Numbered from the stretch's first letter, positions 22,495 through 34,755 are shown. The stretch is 64,000 nt of DNA from Linum tenue (GCA_946122785.1 CAMGYJ010000009.1:9268937-9332936); one strand, 5' to 3'. The notes: generated from the letters alone by a model not told the origin. Made by a program: numbers and translations.

Positions 22495-23500
22495 TAAAAG
22501 ATGGTTCATTTTTATCAACAACATAAAAATACCTAGTCTCTAAAACCTTTAAATAATAGTTTTGCTCCTGAGCATATTTACAATTTTGAAAGAAAAGAAT
22601 AACATTGTGCTCAAAATACCAATACTGAAAATAAACATTTATAATTCTAAAAGCAAACTCCTAACACTTTGGCAAACTTCGAATCATAAAGTCTTAATCT
22701 TCCGTCATTGCTCGAATCATAAAGCAAAAACTAAAGGTCCCAAACGTCGCTTACTCAGATTATAAAGTCTTAATCTTCAGTCATTGCTCCCTATCTTCTC
22801 CTCTACGACCTAGTGAGTGGGTTGGGGTCAGTCTACGCTATTACTAAAAATTTCAAGGCATTTAAGGGTATTTCCTTAAGTGTTTACCTCAAAACTTTTG
22901 GAAATTGTTTATACTTCCACCCTTTAAACTTTAATACTTAAAATGTGGGACATGTCGTTACTCGCCACCCTTTAAACATTTGACCGACTCGGAGATCCTC
23001 TCACTAACTAGTCCATCCACCTAGCTCATGCATGTGAGGGTCAACCTAGGTTTAACCTTTCATTTACCTTTTCATGGGATTTTTATTTATTTATCCCCAT
23101 AAACCTTAGGAGCATATTATGCTCTTCATTTAACTTTCACATCTTTCGGAAAATACATCCCAAACCTGCACCATTTCCATCAGCTAGGTGTACTTGGGGT
23201 GTTTCCATGAAATGAGATGCAATGGGGTCAGGTATTCGTTTGTGGTGTCAGAATCGGGCTGAAAGATTTGGGGATGGCAAGTGGGTTTTTTCATTTGGGC
23301 TATCATTTCTGTAGTCAAATTCAGTAGCTGGTTTTAAATGGTTGGGATGGCTTAGTCAGCTCAATCTTAAGCCCAATGAATTGAATTTTAACGTGTGCGC
23401 CATGAGAGTAACGAGTTGCTCGACTAGACTAGAGTTTCCTAAGCCTTGTTGGTGTTGCTCGGATTTCAACCTTTTAGTTTGGGTTTTGTGGTTTTCTTTT
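22495..23500. other. Intergenic DNA, no gene
   Basis: ATAAAGTCTTAATCTTC.GTC followed by ATTGCTC occurs twice (about 22687 and 22765), the only structure noticed. No coding frame or transposon ends were recognised. Confidence 0.5.
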
Positions 23501-23835
23501 TGGGTAATGTCTATTTTTTATCTAAAATTTTTCAATTTTTTTTTATATTATCCAAACCTATTAAAATGATATTACTTAGCCAAATCTTTCGTAATGCATT
23601 AAAATATTAGCAATTTTTACGTTATCGTTAATAATTTTGTAACTCTTTTCTTAGTTAAAATACTAAATTTTGCAATGTTGACCTTCATGTGTCTCTTCCA
23701 AGTCAGTATCATGTTGCCAAGTCAATATTACTAACAAAATTGCTAACGGAAAGTTAACATTTGGCTAATTCTTAGTATTTCGATAGGTTTGGATAATATA
23801 AAAGAATTTGAAAAAGGTTTGGATACAAAATATGT
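23500..23835. mobile_element. MITE-like inverted repeat (TATATTATCCAAACC family)
   Basis: Left arm TTTTATATTATCCAAACCTA (about 23540) is complementary to the right-side TAGGTTTGGATAATATAAAA (about 23784), with further matching outward (TATTTTTTATC...AAA). The interior right half (GTTGACCTTCATGTGTCTCTTCC...) recurs inverted at 59020-59190. Exact ends and TSD could not be fixed. Confidence 0.6.
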
Positions 23836-24016
23836 AACACCATAACCCGATCGGGTACTAATTTTACCAAAATATCCTTGAAAATTAAAACACTCAAAGA
23901 TTAAATTGCTTGAAGAAGGTGGCTGGTACGGTCGTTGACGCAAGCAGAGGGAGTGGCAATTTTGGAGCTATCAGCCTATCAAAGGTTGGAATCGGGATTG
24001 AGAGGCGCATAAGTTA

Positions 24017-24283
24017 ATCTGCTAACTGCTATTTTCATACCCCGAAGCCCTTCTCCAGCTCACTTAAGTGAGCCACCAACGAGCCCATCTCTCCTCCGTT
24101 GGATCAAACATGGGCCGACGTGACACCAAATCCGGCCCTGTGAGTATCTGCTAACTGCTATTTTCGTTAGCAGATACTCACAGGGCCGGATTTGGTGTCA
24201 CGTCGGCCCATGTTTGATCCAACGGAGGAGAGATGGGCTCGTTGGTGGCTCACTTAAGTGAGCTGGAGAAAGGCTTCGGGGTA
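24017..24283. repeat. Near-perfect 118-bp inverted repeat with 10-nt loop
   Basis: Arm 24038-24155 is the reverse complement of 24166-24283 with a single mismatch seen (CCCTT versus CCTTT near the outer end). The loop TGCTATTTTC is at 24156-24165. The 20-mer ATCTGCTAACTGCTATTTTC occurs directly before the left arm (24017-24036) and again at the arm/loop junction (24146-24165). No TSD is visible, so a fold-back duplication is more likely than a transposon. Confidence 0.95.
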
Positions 24284-24599
24284 GAAGCCGACCCAGCGTG
24301 CGCCACAGAAGGTGAGCCGAGGAAGTGGCTTTGTGGGCCTGCTTCAGTTTGGGCGGGACTTTGGAGAGGAGTGGAAAGAGAGAACGGAAATTTTGGGCCC
24401 GCAGGCCATGTGATATTTATGTATGTTTGTTTGTGTGGATATTTATTTGTTTTCAATCGATATTATTCTGTGTTGTGTTGATATTACTTTGCATCATTGT
24501 TGAAATGAACTAGTATTCTTCCTTCGCAAACCAATATCCATTATCAAACTAATATTTACCAAACCCCAAAATAATCCAACCACCCGAAACTGATTACAC

Positions 24600-26251
24600 C
24601 AATTTAGAGTTTAAGATTTAGGGTTTATGGTTCGGTTTTTCAATTTGTGAAGGATTGAAATATTGTTTCTTACATCAAATTAAACACACTAGGAAATTAA
24701 ACACACTAGGAAGTCATAACACATAAGGCTTGCAACCTTAGTTAGGACTGCCCGCCGAAGGCCCATTGTGTTACGGTTTAGGGTCTAGCTTAGGTTTGAA
24801 TTGATATTAGTTCATGTTTTCGGAAATTTTCTTGGACTTTTGAATATTCTAATAGGGCACTTTTTGGTAACTATTAAGATGTTTTCCAACATTTATTTAA
24901 ACATCTAGCACTTTTGGTAACTATTTGAAATAGAGTACAACTATCATATATTAGTCAGTGTGTGGTGGATATCAGTTAGTATATGGTGGATATTATTTAG
25001 TGTGTTGTGGATATTAGTCTGTTATATTTACAATATTATTTAGGTGACCCTAGATATTTGTCTGAGACGTTTGGATATTGTTCTGTAGGGTTTGTGGTTT
25101 GGGTTTTCGATTTGTGAAGGATTGGAATATTGTTTCTTACATCAAATTAAACACACTAGGAAATTAAGCACACTAGGAAGTCCTAACACATAAGGCTTGC
25201 AACCTTTGTTAGGGCTGCCCGCCGAGGGCCCATTAAATAATAATAATTTTATGGTTTAGGGTTTGTGTTACGGTTTAGGGTTAAGGGTTTATGGTCTTGT
25301 TTAGGTTTGAATTTATATTAGTTCATGTTTTCGAAATTTTCTTGGACTTTTGGATATTCTAATAGGCCACTTTTGGTAACTATTAAGATGTTTTCTAACA
25401 TGTATTTAAACATCTAGCACTTTTTGTAACTATTTGGATTAGTGTACAACTATCATATATTAGTCACTGTGTGGTGGATATTAATCAGTGTGTGGTGGAT
25501 ATTATTTAGTGTGTGTTGGATGTTAGTCAGTGTGTTGTGGATATTAGTCTGTTATATTTACAATATTATTTAGGTGTCACTAGATATTTGTCTGAGACGT
25601 TTGGATATTGTTCTGTAGGGTTTGTGTTAAGGTTTAGGGTTAAGGGTTTAATGGTTTTGTTTTGGTTTGAATTGATATTAGTTCATGTTTTTGTATATTT
25701 GACTGGGAAGTTTGGATATTCTAATGGTGCACTTTTGGTAACTGCTCATTAAATAATAATAGTTTTATGGTTTAGGGTTTGTGTTGTGAAGAGGGTTTAG
25801 GGTTTAGGGTCTAGCTTTGATTTGAAGTGATATTAGTTCATGTTTTCGGAAATTTTCTTGGACGTTTGTATATTCTAATTGGCACTTTTGGTAACTATTA
25901 AAATATTGTCCAACATTTATTTAAGCACCTAACACTTTTGATAATTATTTGGATTAGTGAAACTATCAGATATTAGTTAGTGTGTGGTGGATATTAGTCT
26001 GATTTATTTACAATATTATTTAGGTGTCACTAGATATTGGTCTGAGACGTTTGGATATTATTCTATAGGGTTTGTGTTAAGGTTTAGGGTTTAGGGTTAA
26101 GAGTTTAATGGTTTAGTTTCGAGAGTTTAGTGATTTGGCTTTAGAGTTTAGGGTTTAGTTTTGTTTGTTTAGGGTTCAGGGTTTAGGCTTTAGGGTACAA
26201 CTATTAGATATTAGTTAGTGTGTTGTGGATATTTGTCATTCTTAGTTGTAA
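24600..26251. repeat. Telomere-like and diverged long repeats
   Basis: The block consists of irregular GGGTTTAGGGTTTA-type tracts (plant telomere-like TTTAGGG variants). It also has a roughly 480-500-bp unit repeated two to three times (ACACACTAGGAAGT..TAACACATAAGGCTTGC at about 24697 and 25166) and a GTGTGGTGGATATTAGTCA minisatellite (about 24958-25020, 25465-25545). The same family continues at 41085-41378 and 42321-42860, on the other side of the Pack-MULE. No gene lies within. Confidence 0.75.
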
Positions 26252-26359
26252 TATCTTTTAGGCAAAATACACTTGTATATCCATAACTTTCACGTTTGTG
26301 ACAAATATATCCATAACTATAGAAATACACGAAATACCCAATTCCGTCCATTTTGTTAA

Positions 26360-27779
26360 TGATAGACCGTTATTTACACATATTTTTACCCTCGTTCTTA
26401 CACCGTTTGAGGTGTTGATTCTCGTGTTTTAGGCCGATTTCACGCTAGGTTGTGCTTGTTTGTGATATTTCAGGTCCTAGTACGTGAATGGAGGCTTGGG
26501 AGCGAGTCAGGGGTCGATTGGACGAAGATCGAACGCGTGGCGAGGTGTCAAGGAAGCTTCACGGGCAGACCGTGGCATCACACGGCCGTGCAAAGGCCAA
26601 GCCAGGCCGTGTGGGATTGTGCGAGAGCAAACACGGGCACAAACAACCTTCACACGGCCGTGCCATTGAGCACCCTGGCCGTGTGATTTCTGCCGAGGCC
26701 GAGCACGGGCAGACTGGAATACTCACACGGCCGTGCAACCCTGGCCGTGCAAGATGGCTGAAGGTCGACTAATCCATACGCCGCGTTTCGACTCGCACGG
26801 GCAAAGTGGTGAGCCACACGGCCGTGTGGCCTGGCCGTGCGAGTCGGGAAATTCTGGTTTTAGAGCCTATTCCGAGCCAAAAGTGGGAGAATCGAGTTTT
26901 CAGAGCAAAAAACAGAGCCCTAGAGAGAGAAAGTACGAAGAACACATCCTAGAAGCTATCTTGGAGCTGGGTTTCGTCGAATCGAGCTTGGAGATCGTCA
27001 TAGGAGTGGAAATCATCATCCCGGAGCAGATTTTTCTCATCATTATGAGTATGACTAATCCGATTACTGTTTTCTCTTCTCTCTCTATGGAGTAGAACCC
27101 TTCTCTCACTTGGGTATGAAGAACCCTAGTTCCTTGTGTTAGGGATTTGATTGTAATGACTTGGGGTGATATTACTGTTTGATTTTAATCGAATGATGCA
27201 TGTTTATTGAATTGATTTGAGTCTGATCAGCTTTTCTCGATTTCTGCTGCAACCTGAGATAGATAGAATCTGATTAGGTTGTTAGAGCTTCTTCATTCGA
27301 TAGTAGGAGATTGGCTCTACGAGAGTTAGCCAGTTTACTGCTTTGTACTGGAATTCAATTCCAGTAGTGGAGTTCTGTGTTCATAGCCTCAGCTTTCTAT
27401 CCCGGTGAAGACTAGTCGTCTGCCGGGTAGCTAGACTGAGAGGGCTTGGTCAGCTTAAGAGATTCCAAGCTACTGTCGGAACTTCCGCAGTTTAATCAAC
27501 AGTGAATCAACCCAGGGTAATTACAATTGAACCTAACTAAGGGGCTAGGGGGACTCAATCCCGAGTGACTCTTTCCTGACTTTGAAAACCGAACAATTTA
27601 CTGCTTTCTTACTGTTTTGCTTTAAACAACAATCACTCGAATTAGTTTGCTAGATAATAGAGAATCACAGAGTAAGCAGTAGATCTAGACCCCGGGTTGA
27701 TAATATAACTTGACTGTTACTGCATTCCCGGACTGCGATTACACTTGGTCGCAGTTTGGTGTTGTGTTTTGGCGTGTCA
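26360..27779 (+). repeat. 5' LTR of the Athila-type element
   Basis: It starts TGATAGACCG and ends GGCGTGTCA, with a following A shared by both LTRs. The U3 part holds an array of the palindrome CACGGCCGTG (26576-26830). Its partner is 38000-39418. Confidence 0.93.
26530..26845. repeat. CACGGCCGTG palindrome array in U3
   Basis: CACACGGCCGTG and half-site variants (CACGGGC, GGCCGTGTG) recur about every 25-40 bp. Frames through it read as HGRA/RPC repeats and are by-products of the repeat, not genes. The same array type recurs inside the element at 33587-33940 and in the 3' LTR. Confidence 0.88.
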
Positions 27780-27785
27780 AGTTTT

Positions 27786-27803
27786 TGGCGCCGTTTCCGG
27801 GGA
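27786..27803 (+). promoter_or_regulatory. Primer-binding site, tRNA-Asp type
   Basis: TGGCGCCGTTTCCGGGGA starts 6 nt after the 5' LTR. It matches the usual Athila/Tat Asp-tRNA primer site (TGGCGCCGTTGCCGGGGA) except for one base. Confidence 0.85.
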
Positions 27804-27924
27804 ACCCTCTAGGTTATTGGGGAAACGTGAGAATTTGTTACTCTAGCTTTTTATTTACTGCATTTTATCTCTTCCACCTGTGTGCCTTCACGGGTTGCTT
27901 CTGCTGATTGTGTGCAGGTAGTGC

Positions 27925-29253
27925 ATGACCCGTAGCCAGTCGGGAGAACTACTACCATTAGACCAGGAGCTTGAACGAACTTGCAGGAACTTCAAGCGGG
28001 CTCTAAAGGTGCCACTGGATGCGGAGGAGGCGCTAACTCAGCTGCAGTTAGAAGAAGAGGAAGAAGAGATGGGTGATCCAGAGAACCATGCTGTGATCCC
28101 CGAGGAGCAGACCATGGGATCCTACTGGACCGCTAGGGCTGCAGACATGAGGTCACCCATTTAACACCCTCATGTCCCAGCCAACAACTTTGAGGTGAGC
28201 ACCTCAGTGATCACCATGTTGCGCGGTTCAGTGGTGTTCCGTGGTAAGGAGGGAGAGTGCCCTCGATCACATCTCAGGCGATTCCACGAGCTCATCGATG
28301 GAATCAAGATCAATGGGGTACCAGCATATGCCATCCAGCTGAGGTACTTCCCATTCACTCTGGAGGGGCAGGCCCAGGAGTGGCTAGACACTCGACCTCC
28401 GAGTTCCATCACCACGTTCGCCAACCTGGCGGACAAGTTCCTCACCCGCTACCATCCTCCATCCAAGACAGCTGACCTGCAGAAGCAAATTACACATTTT
28501 GCTCAGGATGAGGATGAGACCATTAGGGATGCTTGGGAGAGATACACCAGTCTCTTTCTCAGGTGTCCCAATCATGGTTTCAATGATGCCTTCAAGGTGG
28601 GCACCTTCTATCACGCCTTCTTCCCGGAGGACAAGCAGCTGATTGATTCGGTTTGTGGCGGGAACATGCTGACTAAAACCCCGCCACAGCTGAATCAACT
28701 CTTTGAGGAGATGGCGGAGAACGGGTACGACTGGGGCACTGCCAGGAGATCGAGACGAGCACCAGGACGGGGTGTGCATGCTGTGGGCACCCAGTCATCT
28801 GATTTGGTGCAGTTGGTATCGAAGCTGGTTTCAGCTATCGATCGTTCTGGTTTGATTGCAGGTACAAGACAGCCGCAGGCGATGCACTGCCAGTGGTGTG
28901 AGAGCTCTCATCACACAGTGGAGGACTGTCAGGCGATGAGGGAATCGTCTACTCCCCAGGAGCAGGTGGACTTCATCGGGAATGCCAGGCGCTTTGACCC
29001 CTACAGCAACACCTATAACGAGGGGTGGCGCCAGCATCCTAACTTTTCTTGGGCTGGGCCAAATCCCAGACCACCAGCTCCCCAGGGACCGCTCGGTTTT
29101 CAGAGGCCTCCATACCAGCCCAGACAGGGGCAGTTTCAGCAGCCACAGCAGCCACTCTTCCCGCCCAGACAGGGGCCAGTTCCACCTTAGTCGCAGGCCC
29201 GACCATTTCCGCAGACAGGGGCAGCACCTGCAGCCCCAGTACAGAGTGACCCG
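27925..29253 (+). pseudogene. gag of the Athila-type element (two nonsense codons)
   Basis: One frame runs from the ATG at 27925 through the capsid-like region (FPFTLEGQAQEWL, FANLADKFLTRYHPPSKTA, DAWERYTSLFLRCPNHG) to a CCHC zinc knuckle CQWCESSHHTVEDC at about 28890-28930. It is followed by a Gln/Pro-rich tail with PRQG repeats. TAA at 28162-28164 and TAG at 29188-29190 interrupt it without a frame change. Gag packages element RNA into cytoplasmic particles. The same frame continues into protease, as expected for a gag-pol polyprotein. Confidence 0.88.
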
Positions 29254-30435
29254 ATGGCGGAACTGAGAGATCTGGTGGGTTCTCTGGCCACCTCCAGTGC
29301 GAATAAATTCAATAACATTGAGCAGTTCATGGAGAAAGCTTCAGACAAGTTCTTGGAGCTAGAAGCTGGTCAGAGAAACACACAGGCTGTGCTGCGATAT
29401 ATACAGACCCAGCTTGGTGGTGTTGCCCAGGCTGTTGCTCGGAGGACTCCAGGTACCTTGCCTGGTCAGACCATCCCTCACCCGCAGGACCCGGATGCCA
29501 ACTGCAGTGCCATCACGACCAGGAGTGGCAAGGTGACTGCCGATCCACCTGTTCGGGTAGAGGAGAGAGAGACCCCTGCTTCAGCACTTCCAGCTAATCA
29601 GGAAGAAATGGAGAAGGAGATTGAGGTGCCTGCTCCTAAACCGCAGCCAGTGGTGAAGGAGTATGTACCCCAGCTTCCCTTTCCTACTCGGTTGCACAAG
29701 GACCGACTAGAGACTGAGTTTGCCAAATTCATGGCAATGCTGAAGCAGGTGAATATTAGCATGCCCTTCGTGGAGGCATTATCGAAGATGCCCAAGTATG
29801 CCAAGTTCATGAAGGATCTCCTCACCAACAAGAGGAAGCTTGGGGAGCTGTCCACGGTGATGCTAAACGAGGAGTGTTCTGCCATCCTGCAGAACAAACT
29901 ACCAGAGAAGCGAAAAGACCCAGGGAGTTTCACTATCCCTTGCATGATTGGTAGTTTGCATGTAGGGAAGTCCTTGGCGGATTTAGGCGCTAGCATTAAT
30001 GTTATGCCTTATTCACTATTTAAGAAGCTAGGCCTAGGTGAACCCAGTAATACTAGGATGAGCATCCAGCTTGCTGATAGATTTATTGTGCATCCTAGGG
30101 GTATAGCAGAGGACTTGATAGTCGCAGTAGGGCCATTTTCATATCCTGTTGATTTTGTGATTTTGGACATAAATGAGGATGTTGATGTGCCATTGATACT
30201 GGGTAGACCTTTTCTCGCCACCGCCAAGGCGCTGATTGATGTTAATGATGGAAAACTAATTTTAAGAGCTGGGGGTGAACAAATCACCTTCTCTGTTTAT
30301 GATAATATGAAACACCCCCAGCTCCATGATGATCTTGATTACTGTGATGTTGTTGCTGATTTTGAGACCGCACTCGCCATCACGAGTGCGGCCGTGCGGG
30401 TACTGATGATTTCCTTGAGCGTTGTCTTTTGCTAG
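29254..30435 (+). pseudogene. pol, aspartic protease region
   Basis: In the same frame as gag. It holds a coiled linker, SAITTRSGK, and the aspartic protease with active site DLGASIN near 29980-30000 and the flap/second motif VILDINEDVDVPLILGRPFL. The protease would mature the polyprotein. The frame is lost near 30400, just before the RT linker (LLLGEQASQD in the next frame), which ends this ORF at 30435. Confidence 0.85.
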
Positions 30436-31460
30436 GGGAACAGGCATCACAGGATATGCAGCTGGAGGAGCAGCTTGCGGAGCTGGACGAGGCTGCGAGC
30501 GAGGGGCGAGAGATACCATTCAAGCCGATCCCCATCTTGCCCCGGGAGGGGAATAAGCTCCCGGTGATTATTAGCTCGGATCTGACACACGAGCAGAAGA
30601 GCAGGCTGGTGGCTCTACTGCAGAAGTATGCCCGGGCCATGGCATGGAAGATCACCGACATCAGAGGCATTAGCCCATCCTTCTGCTCCCACAGAATTTT
30701 GATGGAGGATGAGGTTAAGCCAGTCCGACAGCCGCAGAGGAGATTGTCTCCTAACTTGGAGGCAGTGGTCCGGGCAGAGATTGTGAAGCTCATGGATGCA
30801 GGGATCATCTTTGCTATATCTGATAGCAAGTGGGTCAGCCCCACTCAGGTGGTCCCGAAGAAAGGCGGGATGACTGTGGTCCCGAATGAGAAGAAGGAGT
30901 TGATCCCGATGCGGGCCGTGACCGGCTGGAGAGTCTGCATCGATTACCGGCGCCTGAACGACGCCACCAGGAAAGATCATTTCCCCCTACCTTTCATTGA
31001 TCAGATACTGGAGAGGTTGGCTGGCCATGAGTTCTATTGCTTCCTGGATGGCATGTCTGGTTATTTCCAGATTCCTATTGCACCGGATGATCAGGCGAAG
31101 ACCACATTCACTTGCCCCTTCGGCACTTTTGCTTACTGGAGGATTCCATTTGGGCTGTGTAATGCACCGGCGACCTTCCAGAGATGCATGCTGGCTATCT
31201 TCGACCGACTGGTTGGAGAGATCATGGAAGTCTTCATGGATGATTTCTCGGTATATGGAGACTCCTTCACTCATTGTCTCCATAACCTGGAACTCGTTCT
31301 GAAGAGGTGCGAGGAGACTAATCTGGCACTCAGCTGGGAGAAGTGCCATTTCGTGGTTCGTGAGGGTATCGTGCTCAGGCACAAGATCTCCAAGAAGGGG
31401 ATTGAGGTAGATCGCGCGAAGATTGAGACGATCAGTCAGCTACCTCCTCCCGTTTTTTGT
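30429..31460 (+). pseudogene. pol, reverse transcriptase region
   Basis: RT blocks in order: WVSPTQVVPKKGG, WRVCIDYRRLNDATRKDHFP, FLDGMSGYFQIPI, TFTCPFGTFAYWRIPFGLCN and the catalytic FMDD (EVFMDDFSVYG, near 31235). It copies element RNA into DNA. The frame shifts at a run of six T (31453-31458) just after QLPPPV. Downstream RNase H continues in another frame. The break probably reflects one extra T in the run. Confidence 0.9.
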
Positions 31461-33399
31461 GAAGGGGATTCGCAGCTTTCTGGGTCATGCAGGCTTTTAC
31501 CGGCACTACATCAAAGATTTCTCGAAGATTGCCCTGCCGTTGACCAAGCTGCTGGAGAAGGATGCGCCATTCCAGTTCACTCCCGAGTGCACAGCTGCAT
31601 TTGAGACTCTGAAGGAGAAGCTTACCCATGCCCCTATCATGGTGACTCCTGACTGGTCTCTTCCTTTTGAGCTGATGTGCGATGCGAGTGACTATGCAGT
31701 CGGAGCAGTTCTGGGTCAGAGACGCGAGAAACACTTCCAGCCCATTTACTACGCGTCAAAGACCTTGAACGATGCACAGGAGAATTACACCACCACAGAG
31801 AAGGAGCTCCTCGCTGTGGTTTATGCGTTTGACAAGTTCCGACCCTATCTGGTGCTCTCTCATGTGGTGGTTTACACTGACCACTCGGCGATTCGTTACC
31901 TGATGAGCAAGGCTGATGCAAAGCCTAGGCTCATCTGCTGGATCCTGCTGCTGCAGGAGTTTGATATCGAGATCCGGGACAAGAACGGCGCCGAGAATGT
32001 TGCTGCAGATCATCTTTCGCGGTTGGAAGCCCCTCCGGTGGACAACTTCGAAGAAGAGATCGACGACTCATTCCCGGGTGAGAGATTGCTGGCGATGACC
32101 CTGGTGGACAGCGTGGCCCCTTGGTATTCTGACTTTGCCAATTATCTGGTGGGCAAGCAGTTACCCAAGGGGATGGCTACTCATGCGAAGCGCAAGTTCT
32201 TCTCCGATCTGAAGCACTACTTCTGGGAGGATCCTTACCTCTTCAGAATCGGAGCAGATGGCGTGATCCGGTGCTGTGTCATGGAGCATGAGATGGGAGA
32301 CATCCTGTCTCACTGTCACGAGGGACCCACTGGAGGTCATCATGGAGGAAACCGCACGGCGCGGAAGGTGCTACAGTCGGGCTTCTATTGGCCCTCGCTC
32401 TTCAAGGATGCCGACACCTTCGCACGACAGTGCGACCGCTGCCAAAGGTCAGGTAACATTTCTTCCCGGGATGAGATGCCCCAACATATTTCTGTTATTT
32501 GTGAAATTTTTGATGTTTGGGGTATCGATTTCATGGGCCCATTCCCTCCATCTTTTGGCAATCTGTACATATTGGTTGCAGTGGACTACGTCTCGAGGTG
32601 GGCAGAAGCTCAAGCCCTGCCCACCAATGATGCAAGACGGGTCTGCTCATTTCTGAAGCAGCTGTTCTCCTGGTTCGGGACGCCTCGCGCCATTATTAGT
32701 GATAGAGGAACCCATTTTCAGGGGCAATTCACTAAACTCCTCTCTCGCTATGGCGTTAAGCATCAGGTGTCGGTGGCCTACCATCCCCAGTCAAATGGGC
32801 AGGCCGAGCTGACGAACCGGGAGTTAAAACGCATAATTGAAAAGACGGTGGATCAGTCCCGCAAGGATTGGTCCACCAAGCTCGATGATGCTCTCTGGGC
32901 GTATAGGACTGCCTATAAGAACCCGATTGGCACTTCCCCCTATAGGCTTGTGTATGGGAAGGCGTGCCATTTGCCGGTAGAGCTAGAGTACAAGGCCTTC
33001 TGGGCCATTAAGCTGCTAAACATGGATTTGAGTGTTGCAGGTACAGAACGTATGTTGCAGCTGCTGGAGTTGGAGGAGTGGCGTTACCACGCCTACGAGA
33101 ACACCCTGCTCTACAAAGAGCGCACCAAGCGTCTCCACGACGCTAGGTTGAGGGGCCCGAAGGAGTTTCAGGTAGGTGAACGTGTTCTGCTATTCAATGC
33201 ACGCCTGAAACTCTTTCCGGGCAAGCTCCGTTCGAGGTGGTCGGGTCCCTTCACGGTGACCCAAATTTTCCCGCATGGTGCGGTGGAGATCAGCAATGCT
33301 CAAACCGAGCCATTCAAGGTGAATGGCCACCTCCTAAAGTTGTACTTGGGAGGTTCTGTCGAGCGCGCAGAGCTGCTGATCAAGCTCGAGGACCCTTAG
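31461..33399 (+). pseudogene. pol, RNase H and integrase
   Basis: Open to the stop at 33397-33399. RNase [37 protein letters not shown]. Integrase: zinc-binding H..H..C..C (HEGPTGGHH ... CDRCQ), then the catalytic triad in [17 protein letters not shown] and [11 protein letters not shown]. The C-terminal part ends [12 protein letters not shown]. There is no chromodomain, as usual for Athila. This is the longest intact stretch of the element and stands alone because of the upstream frameshift. Confidence 0.92.
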
Positions 33400-33442
33400 T
33401 TCCTCTACTGGCGTCCAGCTAAAAGACGGTAAAGAAGCGCTT

Positions 33443-33460
33443 GTGGGGAGGCAACCCCAC
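33443..33460 (+). other. Stem-loop just after pol
   Basis: GTGGGGAGGCAACCCCAC forms a perfect 6-bp stem with loop AGGCAA, 43 nt after the pol stop. A GGGAGGCAACCC-type sequence is a recurrent feature after pol in Athila-like elements as far as I recall. Its role is unknown. Confidence 0.7.
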
Positions 33461-33586
33461 CGAGGTTTGCACTTTCTTACTCTTTTTCCTTTGATTTTTG
33501 GTGTTTTTGAGTCTTGAGACGTTGATCCAGAGTCATGTGTCGGTTTTTGAGTGAAAACAGGTTGAATTCGGGGCTCCAGCATGTCG

Positions 33587-33942
33587 CACGGCCAAGTCCT
33601 CAGCTTGCACGGCCGTGTGGAATCCCCCCTGGCCGTGCGAGCTCTCGGCAAAAATCGCACGGCCAAAATGCATAGTTGCACGGCCGTGTGACTCAGCCTG
33701 GCCTGGCCGTGTGGCCGACACGGGCAAACTTTTCCTCGCACGGCCGTGTGGAATTTTCACCCTGGCCGTGCGAGCTCTCGGCAAAATCCGCACGGCCAAA
33801 TGTGCACATTGCACGGCCGTGCGGAGTTCCTCGGCCAGGCCGTGTTGGCCAACACGGGCAAAATTGCTCCCTGCACGGCCGTGCGAGCCTGCCCGTGCGG
33901 ACGAAGCACGGCCTATAAATTCGGCCAGCACGGCCGAGTAGG
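33587..33942 (+). promoter_or_regulatory. Internal CACGGCCGTG array with TATA box (candidate second promoter)
   Basis: The stretch carries at least five GCACGGCCGTG full sites and many half sites, the same unit as in U3 of the LTRs. It is followed by TATAAAT at 33914-33920. It sits between pol and the env-like ORF. Frames through it are repeat by-products. The resemblance to U3 plus a well-placed TATA box suggests a promoter for a separate env-like transcript. This is inference. Confidence 0.55.
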
Positions 33943-34254
33943 TCAGATTTTTCAAAAACCTCGTCGGAATCCTCTGTCCTCGCCGGAAAACCGCGACAAA
34001 AACCCTCCTTTTCGATTTTTTCGACCACTTTGGGTCATTTTTTCACCAAACCAACAACAAACCCACCCTTTCTACAACCAAAGCGGCCTATCCTTCCATT
34101 TTGAGCGAATTTGGACGACGTTTTTGTCGCCGGAGGCGATTTCCGGCGAGACTCCGGCGAGGCTCCGACGAGCACTTCCGGCCACTTTTTCGGAGTTTCG
34201 TCGCTTCCATCGCCTTCCCCTCATCATCCCCTACACCTCTACTTGAGTCTCCAG

Positions 34255-34751
34255 GTTTGATTTTGCCCTTAACTATGTTAATTGTGGAGAATTGAGTGTG
34301 TAGGGTGCTTGTTAGAGAACCTTATTGAATCTTGTGATTTTTGTGCAATTGATTGAGGGGAATGCATGGAATGTGTTTGAATTGTGTTGGGCAAAGTTCC
34401 CCTTGCTTGTTTGAGCCCTTGTGTGCAAGAATTTTTCCAATTTCATGCTTAACTTAATAGTGCACACAAGGTGTTCGATGAAATGCCTGTTTTCCATGCC
34501 ATGTTGTGGCCGCCGGATGGGGCCCTTAATGATGTAGTTTGAGGGTGTATTTGCTATGGATGTGAACCTTACGTTGCCTATTTTCTCGTGAATGTGCACC
34601 CCCACCCAGATTATGCTTGATTTATCGAGTTTGTGACCCCCGAACTATTGATGAAACTATGGTTCGGCTGTTTTTTCTGTTCTTAAAAGTGGGGGTGTGA
34701 TTGACATTTTCTTTGGCTCTTTTGGTTCCACTTTGGGTTATTCTTTTGCAG
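34255..34751 (+). other. Candidate leader intron before the env-like ORF
   Basis: A donor-like CTCCAG|GTTTGA (34249-34260) and a strong acceptor TTATTCTTTTGCAG| (ending 34751) bracket 497 nt. The env-like ATG lies 5 nt after the acceptor (GACAATGG). Short upstream frames in the leader would be removed or bypassed by splicing. Confidence 0.5.
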
Positions 34752-34755
34752 GACA

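Noticed and set aside
26450..26772. ORFs of 61-94 codons in the LTR (and the same at 38090-38412)
   Set aside because: They are translations of the CACGGCCGTG array present in both LTRs, with no independent evidence of coding.
33533..34028. Several ORFs of 80-166 codons on both strands between pol and the env-like ORF
   Set aside because: The palindromic array keeps frames open in both directions, and the residues repeat as HGRA/ARPC patterns.
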